DNA from: Synergistaceae bacterium
Lineage (GTDB): Bacteria; Synergistota; Synergistia; Synergistales; Aminobacteriaceae
Direction of reading: 5' to 3'
Assembly (NCBI GenBank): GCA_031272035.1
Contig: JAISUO010000038.1
Location: 1 to 61,846, forward strand
DNA length: 61,846 nucleotides
The translations under genes and the position numbers were made by a program. Under the pieces are notes generated by a model that was not told the origin of the DNA, did no database searches, and saw only the letters and a program-made list of their open reading frames with translations. Shown here piece after piece: positions 43,101-51,260 of this stretch; positions within the stretch are counted from its first letter, which is position 1; each line of letters starts with the position of its first letter.

Positions 43101-44593
43101 TGTCCGTGGCGGTAACCGGCGGTCTGTTTACGTCCACCCTTCTCACGCTTTTCGTCATACCGGTCGTCTACCTCATCTTCGATGACATGAAAGACAGAGT
43201 CGTGGCCCGCATTCGCCGTTTCAACGCCTGGCGGCGCCTGCGCGAACAGCGGTCCCGTAAGAATCCCGACGCCGGCAGTTCCGAAATCGGGACGTCCGCG
43301 GCAATTTTTCTGATGACGGGGATTCTGCTTCTGACGCCCCTTTCCCCCGCCGAGGCGGACACAAAAACCCCGCTGAACATCAGAGAGGCGGTGGAGCTGA
43401 CCCTCGCCCGCAATTCAACGCTTCTCTCGCTTCGGGAGGAAGCTCTGAAGGCTTACGCGTTCAAACTTCAGGCGGACGGAACCATGACTCCTCAGGTTTC
43501 CATCAGCGGCAGCGCCAACCTTCAAAAGGAAACTCAGACCTCCGACGGCTCCGACCGCAAAGACTCCAGAGCCGTCACCGCCGCCCTGTCCCAGACGCTT
43601 TACTCCGGGGGCAGAAATTCGGCGCTGCGCCGTCAGTCGTCACAGGTCCGGTCCATCGCCGAACTCAATCTGGCGGATGCGGAAAATCGAGCGATTGGAG
43701 AGCTTTTTGCCCGTTTCTACAACGTTCTGCTGCAGGAACGACGGGTGGAAACCGAACGATCGGCCATCGTGGCAGGGGAACTGCACCTGCGGGAGGTGAC
43801 GCGCATGAACGAGCTGGGCCTGTCGAACCGGCTGGAGGTGATCCGCGCCTCCCAGCAGCTGGCGGCCAGCCGGGCGGATTTCGCGTCGGCCGAGGGGCTC
43901 CGGGACGCGGCGCAAATCTCCCTTATGAACTTCCTTGCCGTTCCGCCGGAGGAGCGCCGGCCGGTGGACGGAAAGCTGGCGCCCATGGAAATTTCGGGAA
44001 ACAGGCAGGAATCTCTGGCGGCCGCGATGAGCAACCGGGCGGACCTTGCCGCTCTCAAACAGCAGATCGAATATCAGAGCAACCAGATAGAAATCGAACG
44101 CAGCGCCCTGCGCCCACAGCTCGGTCTCACCGCCTCCACGGGGCTGTCGGACCCGTACAACCGCGAGGACCGTGGAGGGGACACCTGGAGGGCCGACCTG
44201 ACGCTCACTCTTCCCATTTTCGACCGCGGCGTCTCACGGGGAAACGTCATCAAAGCTCAGGCCGTGATGAAGCAGAACGAAATTGCCCGGGCGCAAAAAG
44301 AGCTGGATGTAAAATCGGAAACGGAGACGGCGTGGACCGAACTGGAAACGGCCAGGGAAAATCTGGAGTCCACGGCGCAGGCCCTGGAACTTGCCGAGGA
44401 GACGCTGAGGCTGGCGGAAGTCGGTTTTCAGGAGGGAGTGACGCCTCAGCTCGACCTGCTCTCGGCCCAAACTTCTCTCACGGAAAGCCGGCTTGAACAT
44501 CTTCGTTCACTGTATAATAATCTTCTCGCGATTGTCGCGCTCAAAGTGACTGAGGGGAATATCGCGGACTGGGTTGAAGGGATGACATTCTGA
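40181..44593 (+). CDS. RND efflux pump fused to a TolC-like outer-membrane channel
   Basis: 1470 residues in one uninterrupted frame. Residues 1-1025 form a complete HAE-type RND pump: MKIIDTSLKRPVTVLILTIAVL at the start, two periplasmic loops, and VGMVVDATSVVMENISRH in helix 4 with the proton-relay Asp. The last helix is TLLTLFVIPVVYLIFDD. After a basic linker (about 1025-1035) comes a signal-peptide-like segment, IFLMTGILLLTPLSPAEA, with a good AEA/D cleavage site at 1059/1060. Residues 1060-1470 are a TolC-type channel: LNIREAVELTLARNSTLLSLREEALKA, two repeats of helix-strand elements, LTLPIFDRGVSRGNV and a final coiled-coil helix. The pump extrudes substrates that the adaptor gene product links to the channel. 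A fusion of pump and channel needs either cleavage or internal initiation (ATG 43313) to work. Codon use is uniform across the join. Confidence 0.9.
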   Translation: MKIIDTSLKRPVTVLILTIAVLIVGFYSYANMGVERMPNIDFPIVVVRTTMEGAAPAIMDNDVTDVLEARINTIEGIKNISSSSYEGRSVIVIEFDLDRNIDFAAADVRGKVSMARGRLPDDCEEPQIDKYDPSDRPIINIAVESDGRTDMRSVARYVDNVVSERLQTVTGVGSVQLAGFRDREIRVWLNTDSMEAYGVTTKDIKTAIYNRHVELPAGRIETGTREYGIRLNGEYRSVSELASVPVTFRNGAIIRLNDLARIEDDFEDRRSQSLYENKPTIMVQVRKQKGANEVALSRGVRQRLEELNKIAPRGTKLVIVSDTSRFILRSMNGVRGDIILAICLTSIIMFVFLRTLRATIIAVITIPVCLLGSIAVLYWMGITINNISMMGLSLAVGMVVDATSVVMENISRHKAMGKTTMRAAREGAGEVGFAVIAGAATTLAVFLPIAFMGGMMGKIFNAFGITVAMTISISLLLSLTLTPFLCSRILSRERQGLLQRILEAPFILLERGYKIALASAIRHRYTTVLIALAVFMGGLFLATKLGSEFQPTEDQGFLRLNMELPAETALEVTERVMGEMIKVIEEEPSVAYTYGVAGSGQGEEVYKGTLTIELIPRDQRPPSSVIMSTLRRKLAAFRDVDIKMGNWGGSDLTLVVRGPTSEALAEIGDRIKADLAKNPRGLVDIMTDLQMNKPRINLELNRALADDLGVNIRDLSDELDAWFGGDDSGSTFSEGGYRYNIKIRAENNLRDDPNRVFNTLVRTEGGKVIRAEGLVTSSIGVSPNVIKRYNRQRSIQISANVEGISPGEGITIMEDEFRKFAPQDGTYDMVPTGDSERMKDTFSAMTIALVFAILLVYIVMAIQFESFLHPFTVMFSLPLMTAGSFGLMYLFRLRISVMSFMGIILLVGVVVNNAILLVDFINQLRAGGMKKLDAVLASGPLRLRAILMTTVSTIVGNLPVALALSEGGEMRQPMSVAVTGGLFTSTLLTLFVIPVVYLIFDDMKDRVVARIRRFNAWRRLREQRSRKNPDAGSSEIGTSAAIFLMTGILLLTPLSPAEADTKTPLNIREAVELTLARNSTLLSLREEALKAYAFKLQADGTMTPQVSISGSANLQKETQTSDGSDRKDSRAVTAALSQTLYSGGRNSALRRQSSQVRSIAELNLADAENRAIGELFARFYNVLLQERRVETERSAIVAGELHLREVTRMNELGLSNRLEVIRASQQLAASRADFASAEGLRDAAQISLMNFLAVPPEERRPVDGKLAPMEISGNRQESLAAAMSNRADLAALKQQIEYQSNQIEIERSALRPQLGLTASTGLSDPYNREDRGGDTWRADLTLTLPIFDRGVSRGNVIKAQAVMKQNEIARAQKELDVKSETETAWTELETARENLESTAQALELAEETLRLAEVGFQEGVTPQLDLLSAQTSLTESRLEHLRSLYNNLLAIVALKVTEGNIADWVEGMTF

Positions 44594-45798
44594 TGATTGC
44601 GATGAAGTTGGAAAAATGGAAAAAAAGGACTGGCGGGACCCGCGCGGTGACAGTAGTGCTCTTTCTCGCGCTTTTTGCGGGAGCGGCGTGGTATTTTCTG
44701 ATCTTCAGGGGGGCGAAGGCGTCCTCTCAGGAGCTGAAACCGGCGGAACCCGCGGCCTCAGTTCAGGCGGCTTACGTTCGGGTGGAAATCGCCTCGGGCA
44801 ACGGGGTTGTGCGCGAAAGCATCGACCAGAACATGTCCATTGAGGCGATAAACAGAGTGCAGATGCTGCCACGGGTCACAGGCAGACTTGAAAAACTTCA
44901 CGTGAGGCCCGGCGATATTGTGACAAAAGGTCAGCTCATCGCCACTCTGGAGCACGAGCAGCAGAACGCCCTCATCGGCTCCACCGAGGCGCAGGTGGCC
45001 TCCGCCAGAGCCGACACGGAGCGGGCACGGGCCGAGATGATGAACGCCAAAACCAACCTCGACCGCTACCAGAGGCTTCTCAAAGAGGGGTTCAGCACGC
45101 AGCAGCAGTACGACTCCATCGCCACGTCCTACGCCAGCGCGAGGGCGAGCTACAACGCCGCCCAGGCCAAAGAAAAACAGGCCGCTGCCGAGCTTGGCCG
45201 GGTGAAATCCACCCAGCAGGATTACATCATGTACTCCCCTCTGGACGGAACCGTTCTGTCCGACTACTCCCTCACCGCCGGCGCGATGATCTCCCCTTCC
45301 TCGCCCATCGTGGACATCGCCGATCTTAGGAGGCTCAAGGCGACGGTTCGGGTTCCGGAGGTCAAAATTTTCATCGTCCACCCGGGCATGGACGTCATCA
45401 TGAGGTTCGACGCTCTGGAGGGCAGGGAATTTCACGGCCACGTGACCCGCATCGAGCCCTACGTCGATCCCGCGACCCGCACCAGCGTCGTCGAAATGGA
45501 GATCGACAACGAAGCCCTTGGAAACCTTCTGCGACCGGGCATGTTCGGCAGGGCGTCCATCGTGGAGAAAGAGTTTCGGGATGTGGTTCTCGTTCCCGAA
45601 AGCGCCATTCAGAGCGGTTCCGAGGGGCAGTTCGTCTTTTTCGAAAATGACGGCGCGGCGCGTCTGCAAAAAGTCAAAACCGGTTTGAGGCAGGGCAATT
45701 ATCTTCAGGTGACGGAGGGAGTCGTCTCCGGCGACCGCGTCATCGTCTTCGGGGGCGCCAGCCTCAACGACGGCGACAGGGTGACCATTCAGCAATAA
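44593..45798 (+). CDS. Periplasmic adaptor (membrane fusion protein) of the RND system
   Basis: 401 residues. The start overlaps the fused pump's stop codon (TGATG). ATG 44602 is an alternative. It has one N-terminal membrane anchor (AVTVVLFLALFAGAAWYFLIF), a lipoyl half-motif (QMLPRVTGRLEKLHVRPGDIVTKGQLIATLE), a helical hairpin with about 90 residues (NALIGSTEAQVASARADTERARAEMM onwards), the second lipoyl half (DYIMYSPLDGTVLSDYSLTAGAMISPSSPI) and beta-barrel and membrane-proximal domains. It bridges pump and outer-membrane channel. No lipobox Cys is present. With the fused gene it makes a full tripartite system in only two genes. Confidence 0.93.
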   Translation: MIAMKLEKWKKRTGGTRAVTVVLFLALFAGAAWYFLIFRGAKASSQELKPAEPAASVQAAYVRVEIASGNGVVRESIDQNMSIEAINRVQMLPRVTGRLEKLHVRPGDIVTKGQLIATLEHEQQNALIGSTEAQVASARADTERARAEMMNAKTNLDRYQRLLKEGFSTQQQYDSIATSYASARASYNAAQAKEKQAAAELGRVKSTQQDYIMYSPLDGTVLSDYSLTAGAMISPSSPIVDIADLRRLKATVRVPEVKIFIVHPGMDVIMRFDALEGREFHGHVTRIEPYVDPATRTSVVEMEIDNEALGNLLRPGMFGRASIVEKEFRDVVLVPESAIQSGSEGQFVFFENDGAARLQKVKTGLRQGNYLQVTEGVVSGDRVIVFGGASLNDGDRVTIQQ

Positions 45799-45827
45799 GA
45801 TAATAAGGGAAAGGCTCCATCACCGGT

Positions 45828-47186
45828 TCATTCATCGATACCGAGGGCGATGGTGACCACCAGACCGCCTCCCGGCGCGTTTGCCGCGAAGACATTTCCC
45901 CCGTGGCTTTCGACGATGCGTCTCGTGATGGACAGGCCCAGCCCCACCCCTCCCTGGGACCGCTCCCGGGCCTTGTCGGTTCGATAATAGGGCAGAAAGA
46001 TTTTTTCCAGCTCCTCCTCGGCGACGCCGTATCCGTGGTCGCGAACGGTGAGAACGGCGCGTTTCGCCCTGTTTCCCTCTTCCTGTCTCTCTTTCTGGCC
46101 ATCTTCCTGACGCAGGTCGATTTCAACGACGCTTTCCGGGTCGATGTAGCGAAGGGCGTTTTGAATGACGTTGTACAGCGCCCGTTTCAGCAGGAGCGCG
46201 TCGCCGCGGACGGCGAGCTTCGGGGCGTTCAGGATCACGATCGTTTTTCCGGAGGTGTTCGCGAAGGCGGCATCCTCCACCGCGGAGCGAAGAACCTCGT
46301 CCAGCGCCACCCGTTCGGAGTGGGTCAGAGAGCCCTCCTCCACCCGGGTCAGGGTCAGAAGCTCCTCCACCATGTCGTCGATACATTTCACTTCCAGCTC
46401 GATGCGTTCCAGATATTTATTTTCGAGCTCCGACGCGGGCTGGAGGTTCTTTCGCAAAAGCGCCGCGGCCAGGTCCATGCGCTGCAGAGGAGAGCGTATT
46501 TCGTGAGAGATGTCCCGCAGAAGCCGTTTTTGGGAGGAGACGAGGTTTTCCACGCACTCGGCCATCTTATTGAAACTTTTACCCAGAGCGGCGATTTCGT
46601 CGCCCCGACCTGTGACGCTGGGGTCCACCCTCACCGAAAAAACGCCTCCCGCCAGTTTTTGAGTAATATCCTGAAGTTTCGACAGGGGCGTCATGAAGTT
46701 TTTCACCAGCATAAAACTGAAGAACACGGACAGAACGGCCACCGCCATGGGAATTTTGATAAAATCCAAAAAATTCGCCGGCCCCTGGTGCCGCAGGGCG
46801 GCGACAACCCGCGTGCGCCCCGATGGAGACAGGAAAGTCTCGAAAAAACGAAAGGGAGTTTCTTCCGCCTGGGCGTCAAGACGCTCCGCGCCTTCCGTGA
46901 AAAAACTTTCCCCGTCCCGTTCCACACGAATCTCCAGGTCGCTGGAAGCCCTGACGGCTTCGATCCAGGGCAGCAGCTCCTCCCGCGGGATCGAATCCGC
47001 CTGTCGGGCCAGTTCGGAGACGTGCCATTCCAGATGTTTGAAAATTTTCAGCGGCTCCCGGTCCTCCCGATCCTGAAGCACCCGGGCGAGATGGGTCAGA
47101 TGAATGATGATCATGGGCAGAAAAAGCACCAGAAGCAGAGTGAGGTAGATTTTCCAGAAAAGCGAGGGAAAGACGAGGCGTTTCAT
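45828..47186 (-). CDS. Sensor histidine kinase, CpxA-like
   Basis: 452 residues. Two membrane helices (about 8-30 and 145-165) bracket a periplasmic sensor of about 110 residues. A HAMP linker (SKLQDITQKLAGGVFSVRVDPSVTGRGDEIAALGKSFN is continuous) leads to the phosphoacceptor His in LLRDISHEIRSPLQRM. The ATPase domain has N box NVIQNALRYI, G1 DHGYGV and G2 GVGLGLSITRRI. The chain ends in the Bergerat fold. A low-complexity QEDGQKERQEEG insert sits before G1. The start overlaps the response-regulator stop (ATGA), so the two form an operon. It is convergent with the efflux operon, 29 nt apart; a control link is possible but not shown. Confidence 0.93.
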   Translation of the reverse strand: MKRLVFPSLFWKIYLTLLLVLFLPMIIIHLTHLARVLQDREDREPLKIFKHLEWHVSELARQADSIPREELLPWIEAVRASSDLEIRVERDGESFFTEGAERLDAQAEETPFRFFETFLSPSGRTRVVAALRHQGPANFLDFIKIPMAVAVLSVFFSFMLVKNFMTPLSKLQDITQKLAGGVFSVRVDPSVTGRGDEIAALGKSFNKMAECVENLVSSQKRLLRDISHEIRSPLQRMDLAAALLRKNLQPASELENKYLERIELEVKCIDDMVEELLTLTRVEEGSLTHSERVALDEVLRSAVEDAAFANTSGKTIVILNAPKLAVRGDALLLKRALYNVIQNALRYIDPESVVEIDLRQEDGQKERQEEGNRAKRAVLTVRDHGYGVAEEELEKIFLPYYRTDKARERSQGGVGLGLSITRRIVESHGGNVFAANAPGGGLVVTIALGIDE

Positions 47187-47911
47187 GGCTGGTCCTCCGA
47201 AAAATCGTTTTTGGGGTAGACGTACATATACCCCTCATTTCTCAGGGTCCGGATGCGCTCTCTGCCGTCGGGATAAGGCCCGATTTTGCGCCTCAGACGG
47301 CTGATGTGGACGCTCAGGCTTCTGTCAAAGACGGTGTAATCCCGACCCAGAACGCTCAGGGAAAGCTGTTCCGCGGATATTTTTTTCCCCGCGCAGGAGA
47401 TCAGCGAGTCCAGCAGACTGAACTCGATATTGGTCAGGGAAATCTCCTTCGCCCCGACTTTGACGGAGCGGGCGCTTCGGCGCATTTCCAGGTCGACCAG
47501 GACGACTTTATCATGCCCCGGCCTTTCGGAAAGATCGCCGGACCGGCGCAGCACGGCCTTCAGTCGGGCCAGCAGCTCGCGCGCGTCGAAGGGTTTGCAG
47601 ATGTAATCGTCCGCGCCGATTTCCAGCCCAACGACTTTATCAATCTGATCGCCTCTGGCGGACAGCATGACCACCGGTACGTTCGAGATGTTGCGAATTT
47701 TCCTCAGAACGTCGAAGCCATCCTGTTCCGGCAGCATGATGTCCAAAATGACGATGTCATACGAATGATCGTCCAAAAGTTTCAATCCGGCGTTTCCGGA
47801 GTGGGCGCAGGCAAATTCAAAACCCTCCGATTGCAGGTAGTCCCTGAGCAGCGCACAAAGGTCCACGTCATCGTCGATCACAAGAACATGTTTGATTTTC
47901 TGAACCTCCAT
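47183..47911 (-). CDS. OmpR/PhoB-type response regulator
   Basis: 242 residues. Receiver domain: acidic pair VIDDDVDLC, phosphorylated Asp in VILDIMLPEQDGF, Ser in VVMLSARG, Lys in DDYICKPFDARELLARLKAVLRR. C-terminal winged helix: AKEISLTNIEFSLLDSLISCAGKKISAEQLSLSVLGRD, with the RSLSVHISRLRRKIGPYPDG recognition helix region. It partners the downstream kinase. CpxR and related regulators govern envelope stress and efflux genes, which suits the neighbouring pump. Confidence 0.95.
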   Translation of the reverse strand: MEVQKIKHVLVIDDDVDLCALLRDYLQSEGFEFACAHSGNAGLKLLDDHSYDIVILDIMLPEQDGFDVLRKIRNISNVPVVMLSARGDQIDKVVGLEIGADDYICKPFDARELLARLKAVLRRSGDLSERPGHDKVVLVDLEMRRSARSVKVGAKEISLTNIEFSLLDSLISCAGKKISAEQLSLSVLGRDYTVFDRSLSVHISRLRRKIGPYPDGRERIRTLRNEGYMYVYPKNDFSEDQP

Positions 47912-47997
47912 TATTTTCGATTATGACTATCAAGTTGTTTCAGATCAGGCCGAGCGGGTACTTCCCCCCACCGCGCCAAATCTTCCCCGAGATTACG

Positions 47998-49176
47998 TCA
48001 GAAGCGCGGGCGCGGGCCGCCGCCGGGGCCTCCTCCTCCGGAGCCAAAGGTGTCTCCAATGTTGAACTCTCCGACCGTCCCTGAAAGGATGAAGTCTTCT
48101 TCTTCGCCGCCTGACTGGCTCGAATAAGTCTCCTTCGAGCCTCCGGTGTAAGAGGCTTCCGTGTCGTACAGGCCGTCGCGCTCAGTTCCGTCAGACGTCC
48201 CTCCCGTGTAGACGTTGTACGCGACGCCGCTCTGCAGGCTCGGGCTGCTGAAAATAAATCCGCGGCAGTCTCGGCCCGTTTTATACGTGACGAGCGCCGC
48301 CCCCTGTTTGTCCGCGATGTGGATTGTCGTGCCTGACGGCTGCGCGGCGCCGAAATTCAGCGATAAGACCTTCTGGGCGGACGACTCGTCCGCTCTGGCG
48401 TTGTTATCCCCCGTGCCGATCACAAGACCGCCGTTGATCAACAGCCTGAAGCCGTCTCCGGCGTCCAATCCGCCGTTGTCGGGGCCTCCCATCGCGATGA
48501 CGGTTCCGCCGTTTATCGTGAGGTTCGCGTTGGAGTCGATCCCGTCTCCAATGGCGTCCACATAGAGGTAGCCTCCGTCGATGACGATGCCCTCTCCGGC
48601 GTTAAGGCCGTCGTCAACCGCGGATACTCGGATGTCGCCTCCGCTGATGGTGAGGGTCGAGTCGCTCGCGATCCCCTCCTGACAGTTTCCGACTGCGACG
48701 AGGGAACCGCCGCCCCCGATTTCAAGAGGCACGGAACTAAATATGGCGGCGTCGCGATCCGCGTCCGCCCCACCGTCAGAAACGGCGTTGACGGTTCCTT
48801 CGGACAGAATCAGCCTCACCAGGGACGCCGATTTCGCAAAGATTGCCGGGCCGCTGGAATTGGCGATCGTCACGCCGGAAAGGTTGACGTTGACCTCCTG
48901 ACTGGAGGTGTCTATGACGAGGCAGCCATCGCTCAGCACACCGGAGACGTCGTAATCCCCCGCTTCGGTGAGGATGACTTCGCCATCGGCCAGCGAATGC
49001 CCCGGCCCCTTCACGATTAACCCGGACGTGTCCGGAGCACCCGACATCCCGTCGTTGACGGCGTTTGAGCCTCCGCCGCAGCCCCCTGAGCACGTCATGA
49101 GGAACAGCGACATAAACAGGAGCAGAAAAAAACTTACGACGCTGCGAACGCTTGAATGAATAAAATGTTTTCTCAC
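47998..49176 (-). CDS. Lipoprotein with carbohydrate-binding beta-helix repeats (Cthe_2159-type)
   Basis: About 392 residues from GTG 49176, which has GAGGTG 6 nt upstream. An earlier ATG at 49302 would place a basic stretch before the signal and is not supported. The signal peptide ends in a lipobox, LFLMTC, so Cys is lipidated. The mature part has parallel beta-helix repeats with many Gly and Asp: TLTISGGDIRVSAVDDGLNAGEGIVIDGG, YLYVDAIGDGIDSNANLTINGGT and GGLDAGDGFRLLINGGLVIGTG. These resemble the calcium-dependent polysaccharide-binding Cthe_2159 family. The tail is Gly-rich (FGSGGGGPGGGPRPRF). The substrate is not known. Confidence 0.8.
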   Translation of the reverse strand: MRKHFIHSSVRSVVSFFLLLFMSLFLMTCSGGCGGGSNAVNDGMSGAPDTSGLIVKGPGHSLADGEVILTEAGDYDVSGVLSDGCLVIDTSSQEVNVNLSGVTIANSSGPAIFAKSASLVRLILSEGTVNAVSDGGADADRDAAIFSSVPLEIGGGGSLVAVGNCQEGIASDSTLTISGGDIRVSAVDDGLNAGEGIVIDGGYLYVDAIGDGIDSNANLTINGGTVIAMGGPDNGGLDAGDGFRLLINGGLVIGTGDNNARADESSAQKVLSLNFGAAQPSGTTIHIADKQGAALVTYKTGRDCRGFIFSSPSLQSGVAYNVYTGGTSDGTERDGLYDTEASYTGGSKETYSSQSGGEEEDFILSGTVGEFNIGDTFGSGGGGPGGGPRPRF

Positions 49177-49449
49177 TTTTTTCACCTCACTTTTGGAGAA
49201 TACCGATAAAAACCGACGACGCCTGCCGCCTGTGAGCAGTATATGCGCCTGCACAAAAGAATAAGCACAAAGTTTTCGTTGTTTTCGTCTCTGCCCCTTC
49301 ATGCCTGATTTTACACCTTTTGCGCGTCTGGGTTGGGGGTTTTAATTTTCTTTACAATTCGTTACATTATTTTGCGTTCCTTTTGCCGCACCTTTGCTCA
49401 TCAGGACTATACTTTATTAAAATTTAAGTTCTGCAAAGGGGGAACAGGA

Positions 49450-50592
49450 ATGAATGTCGGTTCTGTATCGAGCGCCAGCGCGGCATTGGAAGAATATCTC
49501 GAAAAATTGAGAGAAAAAAAGAACCAACAGAGCGCGCCCAGCACGACCTCGAATCAAAGCACGCAAATCAGTATCAATATTGAGGAGATTATCGCCCAGC
49601 TTCAGGAACTGGAAGACGACCCCGAAGCTCTGAAAGCCAAGGCGGCGGAGTTGGCCGCCTCAGTCTCGAAAGCCGCTGAAGAAGAGGCCGGCAAGAAGGC
49701 GGAAATGCTTCAGGAGGTGGCGGCCGATCTTGACAGCGTGGCGAAAAGCGGGAACCTGTCCGTCATCACGGATAAGCTTCAGTCCCGCAGACCGCCCGCC
49801 GGCGGTGGAATGAACGGCCTCAGCGGACTGAGCGGAGCCAGCGAGGCGTCCATGAAGTGGCTGGAAGCCCTCCTGGCAGAAGAAGACGACGATGAAAGCA
49901 GTGAAACAGCTTCCACGGAAAGCGTCACTGAGGCCGCGGCAGAAGCGGCTGAAGCTACGGAAGCGGTTGCGAAAGCGGTAGCGGAAGCCGCGGAAAAATT
50001 GGAAGAATATCTTGAAAAATTGAGAGAAGCAAAGAACCAACAGAGCGACTCCAGCACGGCCTCGACTCAAAGCACGCAAACCAGGATCAATATTGAAGAA
50101 ATTATCGCCCAGCTTCAGGAACTGGAAGACGACCCCGAAGCCCTGAAAGCCAAGGCGGCGGAGTTGGCTGCCTCAGTCTCAAAAGTCGCTGCAGAAGAGG
50201 CCGGAAAGAGGGCGGAAATACTTCAGGAGATAGCGACCGACCTTGACAGCGTGGCGAAAAGCGGGGATCTGTCCGTCATCACGGATAAGCTTCAGTCCCG
50301 CAAACTGCTTGCCGGCGGCAGGATGAACGCTCTCAGCGGACTGAGCGGAGCCAGCGATGCATCCATGAAGTGGCTGGAGGCCCTCCTGACGGAAGAAGAT
50401 AACGCTGTGAGCAGTGAAACAGCCTCCACGGAAAGTGTCACAGAAATCGCGACAGAAGCAGCGGAAGAAGCCGCAGAAAAAGAAGAAGATCTGGAAAATC
50501 TTCTGATAACCGCAAAACTCAATCTGATGAATCAGCTGAGTGCGATGCTCAATCAAAAGACCAACTCCTTCTACAACTACTTCGCAGCGTAG
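49450..50592 (+). CDS. Unknown helical protein built of two 171-residue tandem copies
   Basis: About 380 residues from ATG 49450. The two copies (residues 13-183 and 184-354, nt offset 513) are very similar in protein and in DNA, so the duplication is recent or kept similar by gene conversion. Each has LEEYLEKLREKKNQQS, a Ser/Thr/Gln linker, INIEEIIAQLQELEDDPEALKAKAAELAASVSK, a second helix with LDSVAKSGNLSVITDKLQSR, a Gly-rich GLSGLSGAS(E/D)ASMKWLEALL motif and a Glu/Ala coil. The tail is KLNLMNQLSAMLNQKTNSFYNYFAA. No signal peptide or membrane helix. Mostly coiled coil, no Cys. I recognise no family. It lies beside fliD. The residues MNVGSVSSASAA at the N-terminus resemble those of flagellar or secreted proteins, but this is only a hint. 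Confidence 0.7.
   Translation: MNVGSVSSASAALEEYLEKLREKKNQQSAPSTTSNQSTQISINIEEIIAQLQELEDDPEALKAKAAELAASVSKAAEEEAGKKAEMLQEVAADLDSVAKSGNLSVITDKLQSRRPPAGGGMNGLSGLSGASEASMKWLEALLAEEDDDESSETASTESVTEAAAEAAEATEAVAKAVAEAAEKLEEYLEKLREAKNQQSDSSTASTQSTQTRINIEEIIAQLQELEDDPEALKAKAAELAASVSKVAAEEAGKRAEILQEIATDLDSVAKSGDLSVITDKLQSRKLLAGGRMNALSGLSGASDASMKWLEALLTEEDNAVSSETASTESVTEIATEAAEEAAEKEEDLENLLITAKLNLMNQLSAMLNQKTNSFYNYFAA
49486..50511. repeat. 513-bp intragenic tandem duplication
   Basis: Copy A 49486-49998 and copy B 49999-50511 (171 codons each). Long exact stretches remain, for example around 49588 and 50101. Differences are scattered single bases. Confidence 0.9.
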
Positions 50593-50617
50593 TGATTTCC
50601 CTCTGCACGGAAAGGAG

Positions 50618-50651
50618 AAAGGCCCCGTTAAACATCTGCGGGGCTTTTCTT
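50618..50651 (+). terminator. Rho-independent terminator after the duplicated-repeat gene
   Basis: GCCCCG / CGGGGC stem with an 11-nt loop, then TTTTC. 30 nt after the stop. Confidence 0.8.
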
Positions 50652-50695
50652 CATTTTTTCACCTTATAAAACGACGGTGTCATCTAAAATTGAAA

Positions 50696-50968
50696 TCAAA
50701 GGCCTCGATCTCGATAATGACTTCCGCACTGGGCTATTTCAATGCAACCGTCCTCGATTCTGTACACAAGGCGGTTCGCTTCATCAATTCTCCTGCTCCA
50801 CCAACCGGAGAGATCGCCTTTCAAAGGCTCTGGTTTTCCCAATCCTTCATACTCATTGCGGTCTATATCCTTCAAAAGTTGATTGATGCGTTTGATCATC
50901 TTTTTGTTCTCTGCCTGCCAGTATAGATAATCTTCCCATGCGGTTTGTTTAAAAATGAGGTCACGCAT
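50696..50968 (-). CDS. yoeB: Toxin YoeB/Txe family (ribosome-dependent mRNA interferase)
   Basis: 90 residues from ATG 50968, overlapping the antitoxin stop by 8 nt. YoeB toxins cleave mRNA at the ribosomal A site when not bound by the antitoxin. RDLIFKQTAWEDYLYWQAENKKMIKRINQLLKDI matches the N-terminus, and GWWSRRIDEANRLVYRIEDG and QCGSHYRD carry the conserved Arg and His residues. Unlike the second copy 4 kb away, the frame is intact. It forms an operon with the antitoxin upstream. The system is type II. Confidence 0.92.
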   Translation of the reverse strand: MRDLIFKQTAWEDYLYWQAENKKMIKRINQLLKDIDRNEYEGLGKPEPLKGDLSGWWSRRIDEANRLVYRIEDGCIEIAQCGSHYRDRGL

Positions 50969-51236
50969 TCTCCATAGTCTCCAGCTCCTCCATCGTCTTT
51001 CTGACAATACCCTGCCCTGCCTTTAATCCTTTGACAGCTTCACGAAGCCTGGCCTGATTGGCTTCACTGTAAAAAGGATCGGCTGCAACCTCGAAGGGAA
51101 TTTTGCCCTGCCGGACAACGGCCTTTGTGAAAATGGTAAACGCAGTGGTCATATTCAAACCCATATCCTCAAAAAGCGTTTCCGCCTGCTTCTTGAGATT
51201 CTCGTCCATGCGGATGGTAACGCTCGTGGTAGCCAT
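50961..51236 (-). CDS. Antitoxin, RelB/DinJ family
   Basis: 91 residues. The N-terminus (TTSVTIRMDENLKKQAETLFEDMGLNMTTAFTIFTKAVV) is a ribbon-helix-helix DNA-binding domain. The C-terminal half, DPFYSEANQARLREAVKGLKAG, would wrap the toxin. It would repress its own promoter and neutralise the YoeB toxin encoded next. Its ribosome site (AGGAGG) is good. DinJ-type antitoxins are usually paired with YafQ or YoeB-like toxins. Confidence 0.93.
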   Translation of the reverse strand: MATTSVTIRMDENLKKQAETLFEDMGLNMTTAFTIFTKAVVRQGKIPFEVAADPFYSEANQARLREAVKGLKAGQGIVRKTMEELETMENA

Positions 51237-51260
51237 ATCGTCTCGCCTCCTTTCACAACA

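Noticed and set aside
43313-44593. TolC-like channel as a separate gene starting at ATG 43313
   Set aside because: No ribosome site lies at a suitable distance, and the frame is open through the pump; retained only as an alternative mode of expression.
50618-50651. Riboswitch or small RNA after the duplicated gene
   Set aside because: It is a simple GC hairpin with a T tract, explained as a terminator.
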